Shown in pieces: positions 8,916 to 15,933 of a DNA stretch of 38,845 nucleotides; the first letter of the stretch is position 1, and each line of letters starts with the position of its first letter. The position numbers and the translations under genes are program-made. The notes beneath the pieces were generated by a model. The model did no database searches, was not told where the DNA came from, and saw only the letters and a list, made by a program, of their open reading frames with translations. Source of the DNA: an uncultured Pseudomonadota bacterium (GTDB lineage: Bacteria > Pseudomonadota > Gammaproteobacteria > Ga0077536); the NCBI GenBank assembly GCA_902597385.1, contig CACJXQ010000017.1:1-38845 (forward strand), in the 5' to 3' direction.

Positions 8916-8956
8916 ACCCGGCGACGAATTGTATACGTTAACACCCGTCGCCGGGT
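8916..8956. repeat. 11-bp GC-rich inverted repeat between two minus-strand genes
   Basis: ACCCGGCGACG at 8916-8926 is perfectly complementary to CGTCGCCGGGT at 8946-8956, with a 19-base AT-rich loop. It is much richer in G+C than its surroundings. It lies just downstream of the stop of the alpha/beta hydrolase (8971) and upstream of the ACAD start. There is no T run on either side, so it is not a standard intrinsic terminator; an RNA-stabilising or attenuating hairpin or a protein site is possible. Confidence 0.7.
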
Positions 8957-8970
8957 TCACAGTGGTTGTT

Positions 8971-9819
8971 CTAGCTTTGAGCTAGGATTTTGTCTAGAAC
9001 GGGATACAAATAACTATTAAAAAGCTCCGGATTTTCGCTCATCGGAAAATGCCCGATCTCTTCCATTATTATACACTCCGAGTTCTTGGTTTTCTTGGCG
9101 GTATCCTCTGTCATCTCAGGAGTACATGCGAAATCGTAGACTCCAGTCATGTAGTATATCGGTACGTCTCCCGGAAGTTTTTCAGTTTCTTCACGAAAAT
9201 CATGGTCCTTACTATAAAAGTATAGATCGCCTTTGAACACTCCAGGTCCACCCTGAGCATAATACCACCATGTTTCCCATCGGTATTTATCGGGACTTTG
9301 CGGAGCCATTAAGCCGAATACTGAAGTAGCTGATGTTTCTCCTCCATGAATATGAGAGTGACGAAGCCAATCTAAGTGCCACCCTGGAGAATATTCACAT
9401 GCCTCTATAGCTATCAGCGACCGTACTTTTTCTGAATAATTTTTGGCTAAGTGAAGACATATATTTCCGCCCATGGAACTCCCCATAATCACGGGCTTAT
9501 CAAGTTCCAGAGCATCGCAAAATGCCATTAGTATTCCACTGTAGAATTTAGCCGTTAGTTTGTATTCCTCTTCCTCTTTGTACCAATCGTATGGAGGGAT
9601 GGATTTTCCATGCCGCGGTATATCTAAAGCAATTACGCGAAAATTCTTATTAATCGCAGCATCACACAGTTGATGCCTCCACTCTCTAGAGTCCGTGCCA
9701 GCCGTATGGAGACAAACCATTGGAATGCCTTCTCCAGCTTCTTCAAAAAAGATTCGATATTCTTCTCCCTCGTAAGGAACCCAAACGTAACGCCCAGTTA
9801 TCGGTTCGATTTTTGCCAT
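8971..9819 (-). CDS. Alpha/beta hydrolase fold protein
   Basis: 282 residues with the alpha/beta-hydrolase pattern: 'VCLHTAGTDSREW' (oxyanion region), 'VIALDIPRHGKS', the nucleophile elbow 'GSSMGGN', an acid in 'YDFACTPEMTED' and the histidine in 'IGHFPMSENPE'. No signal peptide. The arrangement resembles C-C bond hydrolases and esterases of catabolic pathways more than lipases. AGGAGATATAAAAAATG gives a good ribosome binding site. It follows the SCP2-like gene by 28 bases, and the two genes share an almost identical leader sequence (see findings), so they probably act together. The substrate is unknown; hydrolysis of an ester, lactone or diketone intermediate would fit. Confidence 0.88.
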   Translation of the reverse strand: MAKIEPITGRYVWVPYEGEEYRIFFEEAGEGIPMVCLHTAGTDSREWRHQLCDAAINKNFRVIALDIPRHGKSIPPYDWYKEEEEYKLTAKFYSGILMAFCDALELDKPVIMGSSMGGNICLHLAKNYSEKVRSLIAIEACEYSPGWHLDWLRHSHIHGGETSATSVFGLMAPQSPDKYRWETWWYYAQGGPGVFKGDLYFYSKDHDFREETEKLPGDVPIYYMTGVYDFACTPEMTEDTAKKTKNSECIIMEEIGHFPMSENPELFNSYLYPVLDKILAQS

Positions 9820-9847
9820 TTTTTATATCTCCTAAATTTACTAAGCG

Positions 9848-10225
9848 TTAAATTTCACGCATTCTGTCGAGTGCCCACATCAAAGCACGCATATTTTGCC
9901 AAAGCAGCATTTGATCGCCCTCTAAGGTAAGTCGACCGTGGAGCGGATGGGCCATCGCCCATAAATCATTGTACATGGGAGGAGGCACCTCCTGACAAAA
10001 CTTGGTCCAAGTTTCGGCTGGTCCGCGGATGGCTAAGCCGTAACAAGTTTCAGGTCCAATCTCATCAGAAAAGCTAACTAGTTTCCCTTCTCGAAAAGAT
10101 ACTTGATATTGAGTATCTCCAAAACCAAAAAGGAAATCTGCGGTGAAATGTTTCCCGATCCAGGACATAGGGCCATTACTATTTACGGCCCCTTGCCATT
10201 TTTCCATCCAATTAGTTTCAAACAT
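9848..10225 (-). CDS. Small protein, possibly SCP2-sterol-transfer-like
   Basis: 125 residues, no signal peptide and no catalytic motif I recognise. A central block has the beta-strand pattern 'YQVSFREGKLVSF', followed by 'CYGLAIRGPAETWTKF' and a C-terminal helix 'MLLWQNMRALMWALDRM'. This order, with strands then a 'GPxxTWxxF' segment and a final hydrophobic helix, recalls SCP2-like lipid-binding domains, but I cannot confirm it. It has a very strong ribosome binding site (AGGAGGTAATAAATG). It sits directly upstream of an alpha/beta hydrolase. A role in binding a hydrophobic substrate or its acyl-CoA for that hydrolase is only inference. Confidence 0.5.
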   Translation of the reverse strand: MFETNWMEKWQGAVNSNGPMSWIGKHFTADFLFGFGDTQYQVSFREGKLVSFSDEIGPETCYGLAIRGPAETWTKFCQEVPPPMYNDLWAMAHPLHGRLTLEGDQMLLWQNMRALMWALDRMREI

Positions 10226-10330
10226 TTATTACCTCCTAAATTTAGCGTTTCCACCTATCATCCAAGTATCCCCAAGGCATTTGAGGATTTTATCACAATT
10301 GGCCATTCGTCTATTTCTATGATTTTTTTG

Positions 10331-10654
10331 CTAACTTCTCGCCAGCTCCTCTAGTTTTTCCGCCCAGGCACTGTATGGACTAAGCGGCTTCCATGTTATA
10401 TTAGTTACGATGTGAGCGAAACCTTCGCTCCAAATTGGTAGGTCGTGGACTATTTCGTCAATTGTTTCTCCGTCGGCAATTTCCATAACGGCAATGATCT
10501 GGTACTGCCCGGCGACTTTCCAAATACCTTTGATAGGACCCCCTTCGGCCGCAGCGGCCTGAGCGGCTACCGACTCTTTCCTCCACACTTCAAAGAATTC
10601 TTTATTCGAGCAACCTTCCGGTTTCGCTATATCGGCTGTCATCATTACTAGCAT
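10331..10654 (-). CDS. Muconolactone delta-isomerase-like (CatC-type) ferredoxin-fold protein
   Basis: 107 residues. The layout resembles muconolactone isomerase: an N-terminal 'MLVMMTADI' strand, a helix rich in Ala and Gln ('ESVAAQAAAAEG'), then 'GIWKVAGQYQIIAVMEIADG' and 'LPIWSEGFAHIVTNITWKPLSP'. In the beta-ketoadipate pathway CatC isomerises muconolactone to the enol-lactone. No catB or catD homologue is next to it, so a dimeric alpha+beta-barrel isomerase or decarboxylase acting on another substrate is more likely than true CatC. It is the first of the minus-strand genes leading to the SCP2-like, hydrolase, ACAD, CoA-transferase and Mch-like genes. The ribosome binding site is AGAGGGGATTTGGATG. 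Confidence 0.7.
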   Translation of the reverse strand: MLVMMTADIAKPEGCSNKEFFEVWRKESVAAQAAAAEGGPIKGIWKVAGQYQIIAVMEIADGETIDEIVHDLPIWSEGFAHIVTNITWKPLSPYSAWAEKLEELARS

Positions 10655-10749
10655 CCAAATCCCCTCTAATAGCTGGCGTTAAGCGTAAAAATAAAGGATA
10701 TATTCTACAACAAAAACTTATTTCATAGCGTTAAAATATTCAAATAGTC

Positions 10750-11229
10750 TCATGGCTTTAAGATTTTCAGATTTTTAGTTCTCCGAGTGCCATCGGGATC
10801 TTCTACTATTTTTTGTTTCTCTAACATAGCGATATATGTGGGCGGAAATCCATATCTGTTGGCTCCTATCAGGACTAATTCCCTATACCAATCATAGGGG
10901 GCGTAAACACTATCATCTGCAATCTCGATGGCTGTGTAAGAAACACATTTTCCCACGTTTGGTATTTGAAGGCATATTGTCTTATAACCTGTCTCAAACG
11001 CATCCAGCTTTTCCTTCTGTCGCAGCGAAATCTGATAGAGTACGCCGTATACGAACTCACCTTCAGATTCGATAATGTTGCACTTCCCAGAACCGTCTTT
11101 TCCTAGCTTATTAAAGCGTAAGCACCAATTCTCCATCAAAGTAGTGCCTAAGAACTTGACTTTCCCCAGCCGTTCCGTGATTCTCTCGATTATTAAATTA
11201 GAGCCGTATGCAAAATATTTGTGATCCAT
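10750..11229 (-). CDS. Gamma-glutamylcyclotransferase-like (AIG2/GGCT) protein
   Basis: 159 residues. The N-terminal 'YFAYGSNL' (residues 5-12) is the hallmark of the GGCT fold, 'KCNI' follows near 49-52, and the expected catalytic acid is Glu79 in 'LDAFETGY'. Members cyclise gamma-glutamyl groups to 5-oxoproline or act on gamma-glutamylamines. Interestingly, F420 carries a gamma-linked oligoglutamate tail, but I have no evidence that this enzyme acts on it. It is divergent from the ACAD at 11326 and about 95 bases upstream of the CatC-like gene, so it may have its own transcript. Family assignment good, substrate open. Confidence 0.78.
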   Translation of the reverse strand: MDHKYFAYGSNLIIERITERLGKVKFLGTTLMENWCLRFNKLGKDGSGKCNIIESEGEFVYGVLYQISLRQKEKLDAFETGYKTICLQIPNVGKCVSYTAIEIADDSVYAPYDWYRELVLIGANRYGFPPTYIAMLEKQKIVEDPDGTRRTKNLKILKP

Positions 11230-11325
11230 ATGCCTGTTATTTTATGTATTTTTTTTGTGGTCTAGAAGTGAATCATTGAAATTTGGCAAATTATAGAGAA
11301 ATTCGTTTTATAAAGGATGATTAAA

Positions 11326-12489
11326 ATGGTAGCAGCCGTAGATACGTTGAGTTCTGACGATGACGATCAAATCCTGGATGCAATTGGAAGTTGGCTAGAA
11401 GGTGTTAAACCTCAGGTTAGGGAGTTGGAGCAGGGGGATATCTATCCCGAAGAAATAGTCAAACAAATGAAAGAGTTAGGACTTTTTTCTCTTATGTATC
11501 CTGTAGAGTATGGTGGATTGGGCATGAATGCCTCCTCCTACGCAAAAGTTATTACCAAGCTGAGCGAGACGTGGATGAGCCTGGCAGGCATTATAAACAC
11601 GCATATGATGTTAGGTCAGTTAATTGGCCGTTTCGGTACGGATTCCCAAAAAGAACAGTTCATGTACAAATTGGCTGCCGCTGAGCTGCACGGCGTTTTG
11701 TGTCTGACCGAGCCAGATGCGGGAACTGATCTGCAGGGCATTAAGACGCATGCTAAAAATCACGGTGATCATTATACTTTGAATGGATCCAAGATGTGGA
11801 TAACCAATGGGCTTCATGGGTCTCTGTATGCAGTACTTACGAAAACCGATCTGAATGCTTCACCTGCCCACAAGGGAATGACCATGTTTCTAGCGGAGAG
11901 GGGTGAAGGATTTAATGTGGATGGTAAAATTAGAAAACTAGGTTATCGAGGGCTAGAGAGCGTAGCCCTGAGCTTTGATGATTTTAAAATCTCCGCTGAT
12001 AGAATTCTCGGAGGAGAAGAAGGATTTGGCTTTAAGCATGCCGTTGGGGGTCTAGAATTAGGGAGAATCAATGTTGCCGCTAGAGGCGTAGGGGTGGCCA
12101 AAGCAGCAATGGATGACGCTGTCTCCTACTCTCAACAGAGAAAAACGTTTGGAAAGCCCATTTGCGATCACCAGTCGATCCAAATCAAACTAGCCGATAT
12201 GGCTACAAAGGTGGAGGCCGCACGCTTACTTGTGGAACAAGCCGCAGCTAAATATGATCGGGGGGAGCGGTGTGATATGGAAGCCGGTATGGCAAAGTTG
12301 TTTGCCTCGGAAGCTGCGCTCGAGAATGCTACAGAAGCCATGCGCGTTCACGGAGGTTATGGATACTCCAAAGAATTTGACGTAGAGCGTTACTATAGGG
12401 ACGCCCCGTTGATGTGTATTGGTGAGGGCACCAATGAAATCCAGAGAGTTTTAATAGCTCGTCAGCTGATTCAACGCAATCCTGTCTAA
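11326..12489 (+). CDS. Acyl-CoA dehydrogenase, canonical short/medium-chain or glutaryl type
   Basis: The ATG at 11317 overlaps the ribosome binding site AAAGGA (11312-11317), so the ATG at 11326 is the better start (387 residues). All expected parts are present: 'CLTEPDAGTDLQG' (signature 1), 'RKTFGKPICDHQSIQIKLAD' (flavin contacts), 'VHGGYGYSKEFDVERYYRDA' (signature 2) and the catalytic glutamate in 'GEGTNEIQ'. It should be an active FAD-dependent, ETF-linked dehydrogenase introducing a 2,3-double bond. It stands alone on the plus strand, divergent from the GGCT-like gene and convergent with ridA, whose stop overlaps its own by 4 bases of gene span. Chain-length preference cannot be judged. 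Confidence 0.93.
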   Translation: MVAAVDTLSSDDDDQILDAIGSWLEGVKPQVRELEQGDIYPEEIVKQMKELGLFSLMYPVEYGGLGMNASSYAKVITKLSETWMSLAGIINTHMMLGQLIGRFGTDSQKEQFMYKLAAAELHGVLCLTEPDAGTDLQGIKTHAKNHGDHYTLNGSKMWITNGLHGSLYAVLTKTDLNASPAHKGMTMFLAERGEGFNVDGKIRKLGYRGLESVALSFDDFKISADRILGGEEGFGFKHAVGGLELGRINVAARGVGVAKAAMDDAVSYSQQRKTFGKPICDHQSIQIKLADMATKVEAARLLVEQAAAKYDRGERCDMEAGMAKLFASEAALENATEAMRVHGGYGYSKEFDVERYYRDAPLMCIGEGTNEIQRVLIARQLIQRNPV

Positions 12490-12875
12490 TCCTTTGAAAA
12501 CGCAATAGCTTCTATCTCTACCAAGGCACCGGAGATAGCAAGAGCAGAACACACTGTGGAGCGTGCAGGTGGTGTGTTTCGTGGGAAGAGTTCGGCGTAT
12601 ACTTGGTTAAAATCGGCGAAATAGTTTGCATCTGTTAACCATACTGTTGTTTTGATTACGTTATTCAAATTCATATTCGCAGCTTCGAGAATACCCAACA
12701 TATTGTTAATACATAGACGCGTTTGTTCAAAAATACCGTCGGCCAAATTAAAGTTATCGTCTACACCAAGCTGGCCAGATAAGAATAGGAAGTCACCGGC
12801 TTTGACGGCTCTGGACAGGGGTAATGTATTACCATTTGGCAATTGCAGAGGCGTTCCTATAATTTCATGATGCAT
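12486..12875 (-). CDS. RidA-family (YjgF/YER057c/UK114) enamine/imine deaminase-like protein
   Basis: 129 residues, standard RidA length. Hallmarks are 'FLFLSGQLGVD', 'NMLGILEAANMNLNNVIKTTVWLTD', 'FNQVYAELFPRNTPPARSTV' with the substrate-carboxylate-binding Arg in 'PARSTV', and 'ALVEIEAIA'. RidA hydrolyses reactive enamines and imines such as 2-aminoacrylate released by PLP enzymes. The start overlaps the last 11 bases of the YkvI-like gene, and its ribosome binding site AAAGGAG lies within that gene, so translation is probably coupled. An alternative is a RidA-like subgroup specialised in a catabolic step. Confidence 0.88.
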   Translation of the reverse strand: MHHEIIGTPLQLPNGNTLPLSRAVKAGDFLFLSGQLGVDDNFNLADGIFEQTRLCINNMLGILEAANMNLNNVIKTTVWLTDANYFADFNQVYAELFPRNTPPARSTVCSALAISGALVEIEAIAFSKD

Positions 12876-13962
12876 TTAAAAAGCTCCTTTTGATTAACTT
12901 TGATGTGCCTATGATAAGAAGGGGCAGCGTAAAAGCGAAAAAAAATCCCCATGCAATCCATCCGTAACCCTTTGCTACTAGCGAGATAATACCAATCTTT
13001 GAAAATAAAACACTAATCAACACGAGCCCAGCCGAAATAGCGGCTTGGCTTTTTTTACCTAGCTCGTGCTTGTGATATTCACCTAACCAACCGTTAATTC
13101 TTTCGTTGACTCCATGGAGCAGCCCAACAGCGGTTAAAATGATGGTTCCGAACAGTATAATTAGATAAAGGGGCTCGAATTGAGAAAAGTCTGAATTCCT
13201 CAGAAGCCAAAAGGTTGGTACACCTTGCTCTATTACCTCAGGATAACGGGTGACAAAGGCTAAGTGCAGTAAGAGCGCCGGTACCGCACCCACAATCCCA
13301 GCAAAAATCCCAGCCTTGAAAGCTGCCTTTTTACCCTCTATTTGGGTTGTACAGTATATTAGCACTGGAACCAAAGCACTGTTGTAGACAGCAAATTTAA
13401 ATCCGCTGCTTACCGAGTCAATAGTATTGGTATAAAGCGATTTATCAGTGAATGAGCCGGCGTCTAGTTGTGTTAAACAAGCTACAGTATAAAAAAGTAG
13501 GCTGATCATTAAGAGAAACGTCCAAGCAGCTAGTAGATTTTGAATGAGTATTTTTCCGAAATAGTTACACCCCACGATGAGAGTAAAAATTATCACGAAA
13601 GAATATGATTCAGTTAAACTCAGTGCCGATTTCGCTGTGTCAGTAGCTGCAGCTGAGACGATCGCAATGATTAACACTAGTAGGAGAATAAAGAGTATTT
13701 CATACAGAACCCAGCCTTTACCCAATAATGATGTCAAGAAGGTTCTATAGTTTGACGTGCCAAAAGTTTTCGCAAATGCGAAACTCAGCGAGAGTACTAT
13801 GGCGAAGCCAAGGGCTATAGTGAGGCAAGAGATTAGGCCGCCAAGGGGACCGTTTATTGTGATAAATTCGATTATCTCTCGACCGGTTGCATAACCCCCG
13901 CCTATTATAACTCCCTGGAAGACGGCCGCAGGCAGGAGGTAATTCCGATAGACATACTTCAC
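12865..13962 (-). CDS. YkvI-like multi-pass membrane transporter
   Basis: 365 residues with about ten hydrophobic segments. The first helix contains 'GGGYATGREIIEF', which I associate with the YkvI family of putative amino-acid-transporter-like membrane proteins (LeuT/APC superfamily). Start is GTG 13962 with GAGG about 12 bases before it. It would sit in the inner membrane. Substrate not known; the overlap with ridA suggests an amino acid or amine whose breakdown gives reactive enamines, but this is inference. Upstream (13963-14084) is 122 bases of AT-rich intergenic DNA with the short dyad GCTTA-T-TAAGC near 14023-14033, where its promoter should lie. Confidence 0.75.
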   Translation of the reverse strand: MKYVYRNYLLPAAVFQGVIIGGGYATGREIIEFITINGPLGGLISCLTIALGFAIVLSLSFAFAKTFGTSNYRTFLTSLLGKGWVLYEILFILLLVLIIAIVSAAATDTAKSALSLTESYSFVIIFTLIVGCNYFGKILIQNLLAAWTFLLMISLLFYTVACLTQLDAGSFTDKSLYTNTIDSVSSGFKFAVYNSALVPVLIYCTTQIEGKKAAFKAGIFAGIVGAVPALLLHLAFVTRYPEVIEQGVPTFWLLRNSDFSQFEPLYLIILFGTIILTAVGLLHGVNERINGWLGEYHKHELGKKSQAAISAGLVLISVLFSKIGIISLVAKGYGWIAWGFFFAFTLPLLIIGTSKLIKRSFLNAS

Positions 13963-14084
13963 CTTAGTGGAGATCCTCGTAAAAAATTTTCGCGATTGTA
14001 ATCAGAATCATTGATTCGCTAAGCTTATTAAGCGTTATATTTTGGTAAAAATATAATAATTACATTGCTTAATTGCTAATTTCT

Positions 14085-14885
14085 CTATTTCCCCTTAAAA
14101 ATCGGTTGTCTTTTTTCGAAAAAAGCATCGACTGCTTCAAAATGGTCTTCGGTTCTTTGTAGGGTAACCTGAAGGGCTGCTGACATTTCCATAATGGCTT
14201 CAAAATTGTTCATCGAGCCATCGCGCATTAGTTTTTTCGTCATCCGCAATGCTTGGGGGGGTTGTTTGGCAATACTTTCGGCTAACTCCATTGCTCGAGC
14301 CATCAACTGGGAGTTTGGGACTACTTCAGACACTAAATCCCATTCGAGCGCGGTAGATGCGTCAATCACGTCACCGGTATAAAACAATTGTGAGGCTCTT
14401 GACCAACCTATATGCCTCGGTAGTAGCCACGCACCTCCATCCCCCGGTAGTAATCCAAGTTTCAAGAAGGTAGCCCCAAATTTTGCGCTCTCTCCAGCAA
14501 TACGAATATCACACAAAGAAGCCACGTCGTTACCCAGTCCTATAGCTGGGCCATTTATTGCGCCTACCATCGGCACCTCTATATTCCAGAGTGACCGGAT
14601 TATACCGTGAATGCTGTCTCTATAATGATCGCGCAGTTGCAGAGCATTCCCTCCGAAATGTCCTGACCTTTCTTTCATGGATTTTAAATCGCCACCAGCC
14701 GAGAATGCTTTGCCAGCGCCAGTCATCACAACACACCTAAGATTTTTCTCAGAATTAATTTTTTGAGCGGCATCGGCGAAGAGTTCCCCATCTCCTTCAT
14801 GACCCAATGGGTTTCGGGTGTCCGGTCTATTTATGGTTAAGATCGCAATGTTATCCTGCAACTCAAGTTTTAAATCTTCATCCAT
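14085..14885 (-). CDS. Crotonase-superfamily protein, one catalytic glutamate missing
   Basis: 266 residues with clear crotonase features: the first oxyanion-hole segment 'AFSAGGDLK', the second 'GPAIGLGND', and the C-terminal helices. Aligned by eye with rat enoyl-CoA hydratase, Glu144 corresponds to Asp120 and Glu164 to Phe140. A normal two-glutamate hydration mechanism is therefore unlikely; isomerase, hydrolase, decarboxylase or C-C lyase/hydrolase activity is more plausible within the superfamily. It is the last gene of the minus-strand operon that begins at 21215, 13 bases after the small ACAD subunit gene. In such a position it could act on the ring or chain product of the preceding dehydrogenation. 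Confidence 0.87.
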   Translation of the reverse strand: MDEDLKLELQDNIAILTINRPDTRNPLGHEGDGELFADAAQKINSEKNLRCVVMTGAGKAFSAGGDLKSMKERSGHFGGNALQLRDHYRDSIHGIIRSLWNIEVPMVGAINGPAIGLGNDVASLCDIRIAGESAKFGATFLKLGLLPGDGGAWLLPRHIGWSRASQLFYTGDVIDASTALEWDLVSEVVPNSQLMARAMELAESIAKQPPQALRMTKKLMRDGSMNNFEAIMEMSAALQVTLQRTEDHFEAVDAFFEKRQPIFKGK

Positions 14886-14898
14886 TATTTTAGTCTTC

Positions 14899-15933
14899 CT
14901 ATTTCGTTATGAGGGGCCAAACGCCGTTCTCTCCTGCATCTAATGCTAGATCGCCCAAAAATTCGCCCCAATAATTTGATGAGCCAAATTCTGATCGCCA
15001 TGCCCAAAGCCTTCTTGTTACGTAATGTAACCCGTATTCATAGGTAAATCCTATAGCTCCATGTACCTGATGGGCTAATCGGGAGATTTTTTCCACTGAA
15101 TCACTAGATTGACATTTTGCTGCGGCTATAGCCTTCAAGGAGTTATGGGAATTCTTTCTCAAACCCTGACTATCCAAAGTATTACAAGCAGCCAAGCTTA
15201 TAGCATCCACAGAAGCTACTAGTCCAGCTAGGTCAGAAAGGTAGTGTTGTATGGCTTGAAATTTACTTAGAGAACGGCCGAACTGTTCTCTTTCTCCAGA
15301 ATATTTAACGGCCAAGTCGAAAGCCATAGAGGCTGCGCCAGCGATTTGTGCACTTCTTTGTAGTGCCCCGAGATATAAAAGAGAGTTTGAACACAAATCA
15401 ATGCTAGCCTCCTCTAAAATTTTCGCTTCCCCAGTGATCAAATCGCGAGGATCTCTTCCAATATTTTCCTGTTTTTTCACGGATTTATTCTTAACTTCAG
15501 CGACTCTTAAATTATTATCACCAATAATGAGTAAGTAATTGGCTAAACGTCCCCATGGAACGCCTACATCATTAAAAGACACGTCTTTTGCTGAAACATC
15601 AATAGACTTTTCATCTACTAAAGCCCAGCAATTATCCGGTAGTTGGATATTTGCTTCCCTAGCATACCAATTCGCTATAATTGCTTCAGGGATCGGGATC
15701 GGTACCGCGAATCTCCCGCAAGCTCTGAGTACCACATAGGCGTCTTGCCAACTGGCATTCATACCGCCCTGTTCCTCGGTCAGGAATAAAGTCGGTAATC
15801 CCAAATCCTTTAATTCACTCCATAAATCTTCTGACCAAGCATTTTCCTCGATTGATTTTAATGAATCCCAAGTCAGTTTTTCGTGGAGAACTTTATTTAC
15901 ACTGTCTTGTAATATGTCTGTTAGTTCGCTCAT
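14899..15933 (-). CDS. Acyl-CoA dehydrogenase, smaller partner subunit
   Basis: 344 residues, shorter and more diverged than the other ACADs. The N-terminal half lacks the 'TEPxAGTD' signature, while the C-terminal half keeps 'SGEREQFGRSLSKFQAIQHYLSD' and 'QVHGAIGFTYEYGLHYVTRR'. This is the look of the second subunit of heterotetrameric alpha2-beta2 ACADs such as the ChsE-type enzymes of steroid side-chain degradation in actinobacteria. Its ATG overlaps the TGA of the larger ACAD gene (ATGA at 15930-15933), which fits stoichiometric coupled translation. Active only together with the partner is the likely reading; a standalone enzyme is less likely. Confidence 0.83.
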   Translation of the reverse strand: MSELTDILQDSVNKVLHEKLTWDSLKSIEENAWSEDLWSELKDLGLPTLFLTEEQGGMNASWQDAYVVLRACGRFAVPIPIPEAIIANWYAREANIQLPDNCWALVDEKSIDVSAKDVSFNDVGVPWGRLANYLLIIGDNNLRVAEVKNKSVKKQENIGRDPRDLITGEAKILEEASIDLCSNSLLYLGALQRSAQIAGAASMAFDLAVKYSGEREQFGRSLSKFQAIQHYLSDLAGLVASVDAISLAACNTLDSQGLRKNSHNSLKAIAAAKCQSSDSVEKISRLAHQVHGAIGFTYEYGLHYVTRRLWAWRSEFGSSNYWGEFLGDLALDAGENGVWPLITK

